Assembly: GCA_938022935.1 (NCBI GenBank)
Contig: CALIHL010000211.1
Span: forward strand, 1 to 33,476
Direction of reading: 5' to 3'
Source: an uncultured Saprospiraceae bacterium
GTDB taxonomy: Bacteria; Bacteroidota; Bacteroidia; Chitinophagales; Saprospiraceae
DNA: 33,476 bases
The notes beneath the pieces are model-generated. The model was not told the origin of the DNA and did no database searches. It saw only the letters and a list, made by a program, of their open reading frames with translations. Of the stretch, positions 9,028 through 20,543 are shown one piece after another (the first letter of the stretch is position 1; every line of letters starts with the position of its first letter). A program made the position numbers and the translations under genes.

Positions 9028-10506
9028 CTATGCTAATATGTCATTGACAACCTTGCCATGAACGTCGGTCAGGCGGAATCTTCTTCCTTGGTACTTATAA
9101 GTAAACTTCTCATGATCGATGCCCAGGAGATGAAGCATTGTGGCTTGGAAGTCATGTACATGTACAGGTTTGTCTACGATATTATACCCGAACTCATCAG
9201 TTTGTCCATACACCATGCCTGGCTTGATACCTCCTCCTGCCATCCAGATGCTAAAGCATCGTGGGTGATGATCTCGACCATAGTTAGTATCTGTAAGTGC
9301 ACCTTGTGAGTAATTAGTTCTTCCAAACTCTCCTCCCCAGATGACCAAGGTATCGTCCAACATACCTCTTTGTTTGAGATCCATGATCAGTGCAGCAGAG
9401 GCTTGGTCAACATCTTTGGCTTGCTTAGCTATTGCTCCGGGTAAGTTGTCATGATGATCCCAACCCATGTGGTACAATTGTATAAACTTGACATCTTGTT
9501 CTGCAAGTCTTCTTGCCAGTAGGCAGTTGGCTGCAAAGGTGCCCGGTTGTGTAGAATCAGGGCCGTACATTTTATATATATGGTCTGGCTCATTTTCTAT
9601 GTTCATGACATCAGGTACAGAAGTCTGCATTCTGTATGCCATCTCATATTGAGCGATGCGACTGCTGATCTCAGGATCTCCAAACTCTTGTAGTTGCTGA
9701 TCATTGAGGGCTGCGACCTTGTCTAACATAGACCTTCGGCTCTCTCTGGTAACACCGATTGGGTCATTGAGATAGAGTACAGGGTCTTTGCCTGATCTAA
9801 ACTGTACACCTTGATGGAGAGAATGTAAAAAGCCATTGCCCCATAATCGAGAGTATAGGGGTTGCCCCTGTGGACGTCCAGTTCCTCTTGAAAGAAGTAC
9901 AGTGAAAGATGGTAAGTTTTGATTATCACTTCCTAAGCCATAGCTCAGCCAGGATCCTATACTTGGGCGTCCTGGTTGTTGTGATCCAGTTTGGAAAAAT
10001 GTAATCGCTGGATCGTGGTTGATCGCTTCTGTATACATCGAGTTGACGATGCAGATCTCATCTGCTACTTTAGCTGTGTAGGGTAGAATCTCACTTATAT
10101 AAGCGCCACTCTGTCCATGTTGACCAAATTTAAATATTGATCCAGCCAAAGGAAAAGAATCTTGACCTGAAGTCATGCCAGTTAGTCGTTGTCCTTTTCT
10201 GATAGACTCTGGGAGATCCTCACCCATTCGCTTTACAAGCGTAGGTTTATAATCGAATAATTCTAATTGTGATGGCCCACCGCTTTGAAAAAGATAGATG
10301 ACTCGCTTGGCTTTTGGGGCTAAGTGCATATGATCCAATATCCCTCTTGAGCTTTCAGCTATCCCATCTGTTCCTGGGGAAGACATACACCCTGGTCCAA
10401 AAAGGGAAGCCAGTGCAGCGGTGCCTATGCCAACACTGCTCTTTGATAAAAAGGATCTCCTGTTCATCAAGTAAGCTTGCTCGTCTAATATCTTTTTATG
10501 TCCCAT
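9028..10506 (-). CDS. DUF1501 family protein (sulfatase/alkaline-phosphatase-superfamily-like), Tat signal
   Basis: [24 protein letters not shown] Tat signal; [69 protein letters not shown]. Confidence 0.92.
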   Translation of the reverse strand: MGHKKILDEQAYLMNRRSFLSKSSVGIGTAALASLFGPGCMSSPGTDGIAESSRGILDHMHLAPKAKRVIYLFQSGGPSQLELFDYKPTLVKRMGEDLPESIRKGQRLTGMTSGQDSFPLAGSIFKFGQHGQSGAYISEILPYTAKVADEICIVNSMYTEAINHDPAITFFQTGSQQPGRPSIGSWLSYGLGSDNQNLPSFTVLLSRGTGRPQGQPLYSRLWGNGFLHSLHQGVQFRSGKDPVLYLNDPIGVTRESRRSMLDKVAALNDQQLQEFGDPEISSRIAQYEMAYRMQTSVPDVMNIENEPDHIYKMYGPDSTQPGTFAANCLLARRLAEQDVKFIQLYHMGWDHHDNLPGAIAKQAKDVDQASAALIMDLKQRGMLDDTLVIWGGEFGRTNYSQGALTDTNYGRDHHPRCFSIWMAGGGIKPGMVYGQTDEFGYNIVDKPVHVHDFQATMLHLLGIDHEKFTYKYQGRRFRLTDVHGKVVNDILA

Positions 10507-10507
10507 A

Positions 10508-12856
10508 TCAACCTCTGGTTATCGTCTCATCAAGATTCATGATCGCACTTGCAACAGAAGCGTATGCTGCAAATACAGAAGTGTCGACATCGATTCTATC
10601 AATTGTAAAGTTTCCAATTGATAGATACTCTTCAGCCGCTTTTTCATTGTTAGTATACCTTTCTAACTCTTCGTCATAATACGATCTAAGCACACCAACT
10701 TCTTCTTGGTTTGGAGTTCTGGAGGTGGCTAGTTGGAACATATATGAGATTCTATCTTCAGTGGAATTGCCCATTTTATCTATGCTACGCGCTGCTAACA
10801 TGCGAGCGGCTTCTACTATCTGAGGATCGTTAAGCAGAACAAGTGCTTGTAGTGGTGTGCTCGTGTTTTGTCGCTTGACAGTGCAAAGGTCACGAGAAGC
10901 AGCATCAAATGTCATCATGCTCGGTGGTGGAACTGTACGCTTCCAAAAAGTATAAATGCTGCGCCTGTATAGGCCTTCTTCGCTGTCTTCTACATACTTG
11001 GCTGTACTTCCTCCTCCGCCACCGGTGGTCTCTTGCCAGAGACCTTTTGGCTGGTATGGTTTTACACTTGGACCTCCAACTTCTGCCACTAAGAGATCGC
11101 TTATTTTGAGTTCATGATCTCTTATCATTTCTGCGTGAAGTCTTAGTCTAGTGGCTCTTGCCAGTAATCTATTTTCAGGATCTAATTCTAAAAGATCCTG
11201 ATCTATATTGGTCGCTTGCTGATAGGTTGCTGACATCATCATATATTTCAATATCTCTTTTATGTTCCAGCCTTCATTTTGAAATTTTAAAGCCAAGTGA
11301 TCCAAGAGTTCTGGATGTGAGGGTAGTGACCCTTGATTGCCAAAGTCATAAGATGAAGCGACAATACCTGTCCCAAATAATTGTTGCCAATATCTATTGA
11401 CTGCAACTCTTGCTGTCAACGGATGGTCTGGTGAAAACAGCCATTTTGAAAGTCCAAGTCTATTAGATTCGTATTCTTTTCCAAATTGTAATATGCTCTC
11501 AGGGGTATTGGGCTGGACTGGTGTTGTTGGTTTGTCGTAAGCACCTCGGTTGAGTATGTGAGCTTGCCTTGGTTTGTCCATATCTTTCATCACCATATAG
11601 GTGATCTCACCGACAGAATCCAAGGTGTTTATAAAGTCTACTTTTTCTTTGATAACTTCATCTGTTAAAGTAATCGTAGGCTCTGCTTTTTGCCCACCAC
11701 CAACAAATCCTTCTTCAGGCACATTGTTGAAAAAACTATAAAGTTCGTAGTAGTTTTTTTGTGAGAGCGGATCGTATTTGTGATCGTGGCACTTTGCACA
11801 TTCCATGGTTAGTCCTAAGAACGCTGTCGCAAATGTATTGGTTCGATCAGATACATACTCAACTCGGTATTCTTCAGGGATGACACCACCTTCATTGGTG
11901 ATTTTGTGATTGCGATTAAAGCCGGTTGCAATCACTTGCTCTAAGCTTGCATCAGGCAACATATCACCAGCGATTTGCCAAGTCACAAACTCATCAAAAG
12001 GAAGATTCTTTTGATATGCATGTATCACCCAGTCTCTCCATGGCCAATTAAACCTTTCAAAGTCATCTTGGTATCCATTGGTATCAGAGTATCTTGATAT
12101 GTCAAGCCAGTCAGCTGTCATGCGTTCGGCATAAGCAACAGTAGATAGCAGATGATCTATCACTTTTTCAAAAGCGGTTTCAGTCTCATCATTGACGAAA
12201 GCTTCTACTTCTTCTATGCTCGGAGGTAATCCCGTGAGATCAAAGTATGCTCTACGGATCAGGTGTTCTTTTTTTGCCTTGGATGAAGGTTGTAGGTTAT
12301 AAGACTCTATTTTGGAGAGCACATAATTATCAATGTCATTTTCAACCCAAGTTTGATTGTTGACTGATGGTGATGATGACTCTGCTGGTTTTATAAATGC
12401 CCAATGATCCGTCCATTCTGCTCCTTGATTGATCCACTTTTTTAGTATTTCCTTTTCTGTTTCACTAAGCGACAGATTTGATTCTGGAGGTGGCATAACG
12501 TCATCCATGTTGTCTGTGTAGATCCTTTGGATCAAGTGACTGCTATCAGCGCTTCCAGCTATGATTGCATATCGATCTTTGTTTTCACCAAGTCCAGCAA
12601 AAGCGAATTCTTTTAAGTGAAAAGCTAAGTCAGCTTCTCTCGTGCCTTCATCTGGACCATGACAAGTAAAGCATCTATCAGATAGGATAGGCTTAACATG
12701 AAAGTTGAAGTCAACTACATCCGGTACCACTTCTCCTAATACACCAGCTCTGGAGTTATCATCAAGAGATTTACTATTGTTGGTGCAACTTGCCAATGCC
12801 CAGATTAGTAGGATAATGGCAACACTAACTTTTATATGTAGTCCTTTTTCGATCAA
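10508..12856 (-). CDS. PSCyt1-DUF1549-DUF1553 (PSD1-type) cytochrome c domain lipoprotein
   Basis: Lipobox [13 protein letters not shown] with VMPPPES; second Cxx[73 protein letters not shown]. Confidence 0.93.
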   Translation of the reverse strand: MIEKGLHIKVSVAIILLIWALASCTNNSKSLDDNSRAGVLGEVVPDVVDFNFHVKPILSDRCFTCHGPDEGTREADLAFHLKEFAFAGLGENKDRYAIIAGSADSSHLIQRIYTDNMDDVMPPPESNLSLSETEKEILKKWINQGAEWTDHWAFIKPAESSSPSVNNQTWVENDIDNYVLSKIESYNLQPSSKAKKEHLIRRAYFDLTGLPPSIEEVEAFVNDETETAFEKVIDHLLSTVAYAERMTADWLDISRYSDTNGYQDDFERFNWPWRDWVIHAYQKNLPFDEFVTWQIAGDMLPDASLEQVIATGFNRNHKITNEGGVIPEEYRVEYVSDRTNTFATAFLGLTMECAKCHDHKYDPLSQKNYYELYSFFNNVPEEGFVGGGQKAEPTITLTDEVIKEKVDFINTLDSVGEITYMVMKDMDKPRQAHILNRGAYDKPTTPVQPNTPESILQFGKEYESNRLGLSKWLFSPDHPLTARVAVNRYWQQLFGTGIVASSYDFGNQGSLPSHPELLDHLALKFQNEGWNIKEILKYMMMSATYQQATNIDQDLLELDPENRLLARATRLRLHAEMIRDHELKISDLLVAEVGGPSVKPYQPKGLWQETTGGGGGSTAKYVEDSEEGLYRRSIYTFWKRTVPPPSMMTFDAASRDLCTVKRQNTSTPLQALVLLNDPQIVEAARMLAARSIDKMGNSTEDRISYMFQLATSRTPNQEEVGVLRSYYDEELERYTNNEKAAEEYLSIGNFTIDRIDVDTSVFAAYASVASAIMNLDETITRG

Positions 12857-12866
12857 TGTTTTTCTA

Positions 12867-15758
12867 TTATACGTTTAAGATATCGTTCTTTTTTATAAAA
12901 GCCACAATTTCGCTGATATACCCAAAAGCTATGGCTATAGATGTATCCGCTGCCCCGTAATAGATAGCTATGCGATCACCATCTTCGATAGAGGCGCAAG
13001 GGAAGATAACATTGGGTACATCACCAGATTGTTCGTACTGAGCTGCTGGAGATAAGAGGTAAGCCCCCGAGCGATATAAGACAACTGAAGGGTCATCTTC
13101 TTTTAGTATAGATCCGCCCATCGCATATCTAAACCCGTTACAAGTTTGTATAACACCATGATAAAGTATCAACCATCCTTCACTGGTTAATACGGGCACT
13201 GCTCCTGCACCAATCTTTTTAGATTGCCATGCACTTACTTCAAAGTCTGAGACCTTCATGACGATCCTATGTTCGCCCCAGTATTTCATGTCAGGACTAT
13301 AGCTGACATAGATATCACCAAAGGCTGTGTGACCATTATCGCTGGGTCTGCTGAGTAAGGCGTATTTCCCATTTATCTTTTTGGGAAACAAGACACCGTT
13401 CCGATTATATGGGAGGAAGGCGTTCTCACATTGAAAGTAATCTTTGAAGTTGTAAGTATAAGCGACTCCGATGGTTGGGCCGTGATAACCATTGCACCAT
13501 GTCACCCAGTAGGTGTCGTCGATCTTTGTCACACGAGGGTCATACTTGTAGTCCGAGTGTAGCATGTTAGTATTGCCGGCTTGCATTTTTATGGGGTCAT
13601 GCTCGATCTCCCAATGGATGCCATCTTTACTGAATCCCGTATGGATATTCATCCTTACATTCTTATCATCACATCTGAACACACCGGCATAACCATCTTG
13701 ATATCTTACAACTGCACTGTTAAATATGCTGTTAGAAGAAGGTATGTCATAACGGCCAACGATAGGGTTATTCTTGTATCGCCATACTACATCTGCATCT
13801 TTAGAGTGTCGGTCTTGCCATGGCATGTGCGGTGCGTTCTTTGTAGTACCTGATATTGCTGCTGATACTATGGTTGCAGCGTTTAAGGCGTGCGTGTCTC
13901 GGTTTGCACTTGTGGGTTCGTTCATAGGAACAATTGAAAGTGTTGAAAGTTTGTCGTACCAGTTTCTTTTTAAAAAGATGGTTGCTATTGCAAATGTTAT
14001 AAATGCGATAATGAAACTGCTACCGTTTTTTAGAATTAGAAAAATCGGCATCACAGTAAGTGTAGTCTGCCATGCTATGCCAACTAGAACATTGATGCTA
14101 TCTTGTTTTAGATTTGGGTTTGCTTTAAACGAAGAATTAGATTTTTGAATGTGGTTGACTACAGGTTTCCAAAATCCCCAAGGGTATGATATTTTATAAA
14201 AGTCAGCTAAGACGTTTATGTCTTGAGGTTCGGTCATTAGTGTGCCCAGTATAGATCCAGCAAATGAAGCTAAAAGTATAGCAGGGAATAAATAGATAGC
14301 AGAAACATCTGGTAATAATGCCGGTAGTAAAGTCGATGCGATCAGTCCTGCAAGCATACCGAAGAAATAACCATATCCGTTGAATCTCCACCATAGCCAT
14401 TTTAAAACATTTGCGGCAGCGTAACCGCCATACAAAGCAGAAGTAATCCAAAGGGTTAGAGAGTTGATAGATTCAACAAAAAAACCAAAGAATAAACCAA
14501 TAACAACAATACCCAAAGAAGAATAATAGCTATACCTGACATAGGTTCTGTCTGTTGCATTAGGGTTGATATACTTTTTATAAAAGTCATTGACAACATA
14601 GGCTGGTGCTGCATTGATAAAAGCTGCGAATGTACTCATAAAAGCGGCTAATAGCCCAGCCAGTAAGAGTCCCTTGAAACCGATTGGTATAAATCGATCA
14701 ATTGCAATTGGAAGAATGGTTTCAAAGTCAATATTAGAACCCATGCTTTCAAATTCTGGGGTGAGATAAACCACAGCCAGAACACCAAAACCAGCGATCA
14801 TAAAGTATCTTGGAAAGTACAATGCTAACATCGTAAGTCCGCTCATCTTCGCTGACTCCATCGGTGTCTTAGTTGACAATACTCTTTGCATGTCATAGCT
14901 CGGCACGGGGCCAGCCATACTTGCAAAAACACCTTTAAACAACATCATCATAAATAGATAACCGAAGAGTTGAAAACCATCAGTTTCTATTTTAGTATTG
15001 ACAGCATCTAGATAGCCTGTCCAGTCTAAGTCCAGCTGCCAAGAAAAGAACAAATCCTCCCACCCTGATGGGACAGCATTGATGATCTGATCTCTAGAAA
15101 CAGAAGTAAGTGCTATTATGCCAACAACGACGCAAGAGATTGTCATGATAAAGAACTGAAGCACTTCAGTAAGTACCACGCTGTACATGCCACCGGTGAT
15201 CACGTAGACAGTTGTGATTAGAATAATAAGTAGGGCATAGGAGTGCTCCGAGGTAAGATTGATAAGCTCAGTTGTTACTGATAAATCCCAAGGGAAAAAT
15301 ACAGTTGCGAACTTGCCAATGCCAACGAAAAAGTAAGCTATAAATCCAAATACACTGATGATGGCAAAGAAAGTGACAATCATATGTGATAGACGCGCCC
15401 CTCTATCATTGCCAAATCTGTGGGTGATCCACTCGGCACCTGTAAGTACGTTGGACCTCCTAAGCCATATCGCCATGAAGATCATGATGAAGACTTGGTT
15501 CCATACCGGCCACAGCCATGGAAGCCAAGTGCTTTGCGCTCCGTAGACAAAAAACAATGTCACCAGCCACATGGTACCGGAGACATCGAACATGCCAGAA
15601 GCATTGGACAGTCCTAAGTAATACCATGAGATCTCATTGTCTCCGAGGAAGTAAGAGCGTAAACTTTTAGAAGCTTTCTTTGACACCCAAAAGCCAAGGC
15701 AAACTGTGATGATTAGGTAACACAGTATAATGCCAAGGTCTAATGGATGAAAGTGCAT
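12867..15758 (-). CDS. Sodium:solute symporter (SSS) fused to a C-terminal GH130-like glycosidase/phosphorylase domain
   Basis: One uninterrupted 963 aa ORF. N-terminus is SSS ([29 protein letters not shown]). From about residue 645 it is GH130-like ([95 protein letters not shown]). Confidence 0.88.
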   Translation of the reverse strand: MHFHPLDLGIILCYLIITVCLGFWVSKKASKSLRSYFLGDNEISWYYLGLSNASGMFDVSGTMWLVTLFFVYGAQSTWLPWLWPVWNQVFIMIFMAIWLRRSNVLTGAEWITHRFGNDRGARLSHMIVTFFAIISVFGFIAYFFVGIGKFATVFFPWDLSVTTELINLTSEHSYALLIILITTVYVITGGMYSVVLTEVLQFFIMTISCVVVGIIALTSVSRDQIINAVPSGWEDLFFSWQLDLDWTGYLDAVNTKIETDGFQLFGYLFMMMLFKGVFASMAGPVPSYDMQRVLSTKTPMESAKMSGLTMLALYFPRYFMIAGFGVLAVVYLTPEFESMGSNIDFETILPIAIDRFIPIGFKGLLLAGLLAAFMSTFAAFINAAPAYVVNDFYKKYINPNATDRTYVRYSYYSSLGIVVIGLFFGFFVESINSLTLWITSALYGGYAAANVLKWLWWRFNGYGYFFGMLAGLIASTLLPALLPDVSAIYLFPAILLASFAGSILGTLMTEPQDINVLADFYKISYPWGFWKPVVNHIQKSNSSFKANPNLKQDSINVLVGIAWQTTLTVMPIFLILKNGSSFIIAFITFAIATIFLKRNWYDKLSTLSIVPMNEPTSANRDTHALNAATIVSAAISGTTKNAPHMPWQDRHSKDADVVWRYKNNPIVGRYDIPSSNSIFNSAVVRYQDGYAGVFRCDDKNVRMNIHTGFSKDGIHWEIEHDPIKMQAGNTNMLHSDYKYDPRVTKIDDTYWVTWCNGYHGPTIGVAYTYNFKDYFQCENAFLPYNRNGVLFPKKINGKYALLSRPSDNGHTAFGDIYVSYSPDMKYWGEHRIVMKVSDFEVSAWQSKKIGAGAVPVLTSEGWLILYHGVIQTCNGFRYAMGGSILKEDDPSVVLYRSGAYLLSPAAQYEQSGDVPNVIFPCASIEDGDRIAIYYGAADTSIAIAFGYISEIVAFIKKNDILNV

Positions 15759-15764
15759 ACTTTA

Positions 15765-15802
15765 TTATAAAAACTGGCGGACAGATCGCTCCGCCCACCA
15801 GT
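15765..15802 (-). terminator. Hairpin plus U-tract between susD-like and transporter genes (terminator/attenuator candidate)
   Basis: Minus strand reads ACTGGTGGGCGGAGCGATCTGTCCGCCAGTTTTTATAA. GGCGGA/TCCGCC stem extended by ACT/AGT across a 4 nt bulge, then TTTTT. Confidence 0.5.
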
Positions 15803-15831
15803 ATGAAAAAACTATCTATTAGTCATAATCT

Positions 15832-17343
15832 TTAATTTACATCCCACCATACTGGCGCAGACATATATGTCGAGAAATCATTGCTCAATCCTTGAGCTGT
15901 TTTAGCAGCTTCAAATGGCTCTCTTCCTGATTCACCTGCAGGATAAGAAAGTCTCTTGGGTATCTGTCCGTTTGTTACATTGCCAGGATAGTTTACGGGC
16001 GTAAGAGCTGGAAAGCCAGATCTTCTCATATTAGAGAAAGCTTCGTATTCATTTAAGAATGTTGCCATCCAATACTCGTATCCTATTTGTTCCATAGCGT
16101 TGCCTGCATCAAAAGCATTTGCCGCAAGGTATCCGTCGATAGCCTCTTGAGGGGCAGCTAATGAAGCATCATAGTGAGCCCACATACCCATGGCATTAGC
16201 AACACCTTGATTGAAATAAGCTTCAGCGTCACCACCAGTCCATCCCCTCATAGAAGCCTCTGCTGCCAAGAGCTGTGCTTCTCCACTGGTCATGAACATC
16301 ATCGGAGAAGAAACAGAAACTATCATTGGATTGATTCTGTCAAAATCATTGATATTAGTACCCGTAGGATTATCAGCTATCGTTGTCTCATCAAGACCAT
16401 TAGGGAGACCATTATGGCCACCACCGTTCTCTGGAGTAACACCGATAATATCTAATCTTGGATCAGCTCTTTCCAATAGCCCATTAACTAATGTTGCGCT
16501 CAATCGAGGACAATCATCTCCAAAACCATTGCTCTTATCTAAAACTTCTCCCAATCCATTACGATTGACACCAGCGGGTCCATTTGTATGTTCTAAAAAG
16601 GCGTCATCACTATTATCTGTCATAATACCTCCAGAGATTGCCTTGCCAGCAAATGATTGCGCTGTTCCTGCATCAACTTCTGAAACTCTCATAGCTAATC
16701 TAAGCATCATTGAGTTGCCAAACTTTCTCCATTTATCAACATCACCGCCAAAGATAAGATCAGCACTTCCGAAGCCGCCCGAGCCAAGTTGGCCAACTGC
16801 AGATTCTAATTCACTAAGCATATCCATATAGATGGATTGTTGAGAATCGTACTTTGGGAAGTCTATCCCAGCAATCGATCCAAGACCAGCTTCGCTGTAA
16901 GGGATATCTCCATACAAGTCAGTTAGTCTATGGAAGATAACAGTGCGCCAGATCCTTGCCATGCCTAACATTGTCTGATCACCAACTTCTCCTTGTTCAA
17001 GTGTGTTAATCAGATCTTGCATGTCCTTCACTTGCTCTGTATATGCACGGTCAAAGAGCGAAGAGTTATAACCTCCATTAAATGTGTATTTGTCTCCATT
17101 CCAATAGCCACAAAGTGCGGCCATGTGTTGGTTGATCATCGAAGAGTAGATTAAGCCTGCTCTCCAGTTTTCATATCGTCCACCAGAAGTTCTAAGTTGT
17201 ACTCTGGAAAATTGAAATCCAGGGTCTATATCTATTGCAACTGTTGGGTTTGTATTTATTTCTGCAAAGTTGTCGTCACAAGAAGTTGTGAAGAGAAACA
17301 TCGAAATAAGCAGTACACCGATTTTATATGATATTTTATTCAT
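15832..17343 (-). CDS. SusD/RagB-like nutrient-binding outer-membrane lipoprotein
   Basis: MNKISYKIGVLLISMFLFTTSCDDNFAEINTNPT lipoprotein signal; GMARIWRTVIFHRLTDLYGDIPYSEAG; WRKFGNSMMLRLAMRVSEVD; YEAFSNMRRSGFPAL. Confidence 0.95.
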   Translation of the reverse strand: MNKISYKIGVLLISMFLFTTSCDDNFAEINTNPTVAIDIDPGFQFSRVQLRTSGGRYENWRAGLIYSSMINQHMAALCGYWNGDKYTFNGGYNSSLFDRAYTEQVKDMQDLINTLEQGEVGDQTMLGMARIWRTVIFHRLTDLYGDIPYSEAGLGSIAGIDFPKYDSQQSIYMDMLSELESAVGQLGSGGFGSADLIFGGDVDKWRKFGNSMMLRLAMRVSEVDAGTAQSFAGKAISGGIMTDNSDDAFLEHTNGPAGVNRNGLGEVLDKSNGFGDDCPRLSATLVNGLLERADPRLDIIGVTPENGGGHNGLPNGLDETTIADNPTGTNINDFDRINPMIVSVSSPMMFMTSGEAQLLAAEASMRGWTGGDAEAYFNQGVANAMGMWAHYDASLAAPQEAIDGYLAANAFDAGNAMEQIGYEYWMATFLNEYEAFSNMRRSGFPALTPVNYPGNVTNGQIPKRLSYPAGESGREPFEAAKTAQGLSNDFSTYMSAPVWWDVN

Positions 17344-17361
17344 GTTATACTTATTTTGAAA

Positions 17362-20300
17362 TTAGAATTTAAGCTTAAGGTTCAAGCCAAATGATCTTGT
17401 CACTGGAACACCAAACATTTCAAGTCCTTGTCCGTTACCTGTTGTGTAGGTAGATTCTGGATCTATGTTTGTCGTGTTCTTAGAAAGGATCAGTAGGTTT
17501 CTACCCGCAAATGATAATGAGCCTGATGCAAAAGGAAGTTTTTCTGTAAGACTACTTGGCAAGTTATAGCTAACTATAATCTCACGTAGTTTTACAAAAT
17601 TTGCATTTTCTACAAATTGCTCAGATATACCAAATGCTATACGTTGGTAGTAATCTTCAACGTTTTCTGAAGAGACAGCTCCTATTCCTGATTCTCTTCC
17701 TTCAAGCGTTTCTTGATGCAAACCTCTGAAGTATCCATATGCATTCGTTGCATTATAGATCATTGCTCCTCTCTTCATGTCTAATAAGAAGCTAGCTCCA
17801 AAGTTTCCAAAAGTAAAGCTGTTGTTGATTCCAATTGTTGTTGGGTGTACACCAGTTCCAAATGTTCTAAGTGCTCCTTGAACGGGCAATCCATTTTCAT
17901 CTACCGTTATATTACCACTGCCATCTCTTTCATATTCAAAAGCCATGACTTGGCTATATGGAAGTCCTTCTACTAAGTGGATATATGCATTACGTGTACG
18001 ACTCTCTTGAAGTCTAATCTCCTCTCCATCATTTTCTGGAGTTAAAAGACTCTCAACATTATTCGTATTGTGTGCTAAATTAAGACCTAAAGTCCAAGCA
18101 AAGTTGTTATTGACGACAGGCTGCACTTCTATAAATGCCTCAATACCTTTGTTAGTTATTTTTCCAACATTGACAGTCTTAGAACCAAATCCTGAAGCGG
18201 CTGATATGGAAGCACTCAGTATACCATCTGTTGTTTCTCTCGTATAGTATGCAAGATCAGCATGAACTTTTCCTTTGAACATTCTGACATCTACACCTAC
18301 TTCAAGTTCAGTATTTGTTGATGGCACAAGTCCTAATGGTGGTACAGAGTTATTGTTGATGCCTCCAAGTGGTTGGCCTAAATGACCTTGGTCAAATATG
18401 CCATAGGTCAATCCTAACTGGTACGGATTAGTGGATCCTCCGACCTGTGCCCATGATGCCCTTACTTTTGCAAAGTCAACTACGCTGGGTAATTCTAAAC
18501 CATTGGCAAGATCATATGCTAATCCAACTGATGGATAGAATATTGAGTTTTTAGATTCTGCACCGTTTGGATCCGTTAAAGCAGAGAACCAATCCTGTCT
18601 ACCTGTAACAGTAAGGTACAACGCGCTATTGACAGAAAATTCTGCCTGGCCAAAAACTGAGTTTACTTGAAATTGTGTAAATCCATATGATACACTTTGA
18701 TTTGCTAAGTTTCTAAGTGTATGAAGGAATGGAACATTGAAGTTGCTACCGCCACCACCTAAGAGTTCGTTAGAGTTCTTTTGTTGGTTGCCTCCCACCA
18801 ATAGGTTGATGCCAAAATTATCATTAATGTCTTTTATGTAATTAAGAGTTGCCTCAAGATTTACTTCTTGTACATTTCTATTTGATTCGCTTAGCTGACC
18901 TAATGTGCTGAAAGCTGTACCATAGGGTGTCAAGTTTCTTCTTGATTCTGTGAAGCGATCAATTCCAACTTTACCACCAAGCGTCAGACCATCTATGATT
19001 TCATAACCTACATTGATGTTCCCGAATACACGGTTTTTCCTATTGTTTGCTTGAAATTGATGAGCAGCCCAATATGGGTTGGTCACAAATACATTATCAT
19101 TAAATTGTAACTCTGCTCCTGCGGCATTGGCTCCTGGCTTGTTAGGATCACCAATCATATCTTCTATATTGATGCTCGGAGGAAGTGACCATGCAGTATA
19201 ATTTGCATTTCCTGGGGAGTCAGAAAGTCGTGGTCTATTGTTTACTCCTTCAATTACAAAAGATCCACTGATGCCAGCAGTAAATTTGCCATGAGCGATA
19301 CTTGTGTTAGTTGAAAAGGTTTTTCTATCCAAGTCTGAGTTAGGTAGAATTCCCTTGTTATCTAAGTTGGTAAATGAAAATCTAAAATTGTGATTATCAC
19401 CACCTCCTGATAATGAGAGTGAATTTGTAAATGTTGAACCACCTCTATAAAAACGTCCAAGATTGTCACCGGTTGCTGAGTAAGGTCTTGACTCACCGTC
19501 AAATTGAATAACCGAACTTCCATCAAGTGGAGCGCCCCATGCATATAATCCTTGTGCAAATGCTTCTTCAACGGTAGATGGCTTAGCGCCATTTCGTCCA
19601 TGGCCATACTGTTGTTGGAAGTCATAGTTGTCGATGATGCTCTCTGCTTGAAAGTTACTATTGAACTCTACATTGAGTCCTCCTTTTTTTCCTTTTTTAG
19701 TTGTGATTAGTATGACGCCGTTATCTGCTCGATAGCCGTATAAGGCACCTGCAGTATTACCTTTAAGTACAGTCATGGACTCTACATCATCGGCGTTTAC
19801 ACTACTGAGGCCATCGCCCCAATCATTTCCACCCCACATACCTGCAGATCCAAGGTTGTCGTTGTTGATCGGTACTCCATCGACAACGATGAGCGGTTGG
19901 TTGTTACCACTGATGTTGCTGTTACCACGGATAACGATTCTACTTGAACCACCAGCTCCTGTCGCTGGGTTGCTTACATTCACACCTGCTACTTTGCCAG
20001 CCAGTGCATTTCCAATGTTGACTTCTTTAGCTGTGGCAACACTCGAACCATCGAGTTCTCCAACAGCGTAAGCCAATGCTCGTTTTTTTCTTCCGATACC
20101 CAATGCAGTTACGACGACTTCATCAAGGTATTCTCCTTCTACCATCGCGATATCAATGTAGGATTGGTTGCCTACAGCGATCTCTTGACTTTGAAATCCA
20201 GAATAGGATACGACGAGTATGCCGCCGTCTTGTACATCAAGAGAAAAGGTACCATCGATATCAGATATCGTTCCGTTACCGGTTCCCTTTTCTAAGATGT

Positions 20301-20418
20301 TAACCCCGATGAGCACATCGCCATCGGCAGTTTTGACTATCCCAGTTACTGTCTTTTGACCAAACAATGATGCGGTCATAAAGAGTAGTGGGATAATAAG
20401 TTTAGATAGTTTTAACAT
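17362..20418 (-). CDS. SusC/RagA-like TonB-dependent transporter
   Basis: Carboxypeptidase-D-like N-terminus (VTGIVKTADGDVLIGVNILEKGTGNGTISDIDGTFSL); DEVVVTALGIGRKKRALAYAV; plug IVIRGNSNISGNNQPLIVVDGVPINN; C-terminal RSFGLNLKLKF. Confidence 0.96.
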   Translation of the reverse strand: MLKLSKLIIPLLFMTASLFGQKTVTGIVKTADGDVLIGVNILEKGTGNGTISDIDGTFSLDVQDGGILVVSYSGFQSQEIAVGNQSYIDIAMVEGEYLDEVVVTALGIGRKKRALAYAVGELDGSSVATAKEVNIGNALAGKVAGVNVSNPATGAGGSSRIVIRGNSNISGNNQPLIVVDGVPINNDNLGSAGMWGGNDWGDGLSSVNADDVESMTVLKGNTAGALYGYRADNGVILITTKKGKKGGLNVEFNSNFQAESIIDNYDFQQQYGHGRNGAKPSTVEEAFAQGLYAWGAPLDGSSVIQFDGESRPYSATGDNLGRFYRGGSTFTNSLSLSGGGDNHNFRFSFTNLDNKGILPNSDLDRKTFSTNTSIAHGKFTAGISGSFVIEGVNNRPRLSDSPGNANYTAWSLPPSINIEDMIGDPNKPGANAAGAELQFNDNVFVTNPYWAAHQFQANNRKNRVFGNINVGYEIIDGLTLGGKVGIDRFTESRRNLTPYGTAFSTLGQLSESNRNVQEVNLEATLNYIKDINDNFGINLLVGGNQQKNSNELLGGGGSNFNVPFLHTLRNLANQSVSYGFTQFQVNSVFGQAEFSVNSALYLTVTGRQDWFSALTDPNGAESKNSIFYPSVGLAYDLANGLELPSVVDFAKVRASWAQVGGSTNPYQLGLTYGIFDQGHLGQPLGGINNNSVPPLGLVPSTNTELEVGVDVRMFKGKVHADLAYYTRETTDGILSASISAASGFGSKTVNVGKITNKGIEAFIEVQPVVNNNFAWTLGLNLAHNTNNVESLLTPENDGEEIRLQESRTRNAYIHLVEGLPYSQVMAFEYERDGSGNITVDENGLPVQGALRTFGTGVHPTTIGINNSFTFGNFGASFLLDMKRGAMIYNATNAYGYFRGLHQETLEGRESGIGAVSSENVEDYYQRIAFGISEQFVENANFVKLREIIVSYNLPSSLTEKLPFASGSLSFAGRNLLILSKNTTNIDPESTYTTGNGQGLEMFGVPVTRSFGLNLKLKF

Positions 20419-20474
20419 AGTTACTAATGTTTAATATTTCACTTGATTGAGCCAATGTAACAACTTTGTTGGAC

Positions 20475-20494
20475 TTTGTGTGCGTGCACACAAA
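20475..20494. promoter_or_regulatory. Palindromic operator candidate for the LacI-type regulator
   Basis: TTTGTGTGC-GT-GCACACAAA, a perfect 9+9 bp inverted repeat between divergent susC-like and lacI-like genes. Confidence 0.7.
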
Positions 20495-20543
20495 AATATT
20501 ATTCCTATATTTATCGCCAGAACATAATATTATTTCTTAAGTC

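Noticed and set aside
13581-14148. Plus-strand ORFs of 90 and 124 aa
   Set aside because: Antisense to the SSS-GH130 fusion CDS; no recognisable motif.
16174-16831. Plus-strand ORFs 16174..16455 and 16292..16831 (up to 179 aa)
   Set aside because: Antisense shadows of the well-supported SusD-like CDS; low-complexity Pro/Ser/Leu translation.
20499-20513. TATATTTA near lacI as its -7 promoter box
   Set aside because: One mismatch to TAnnTTTG, and the nearest TTTG (20475) is about 27 nt away, longer than usual; not strong enough to list.
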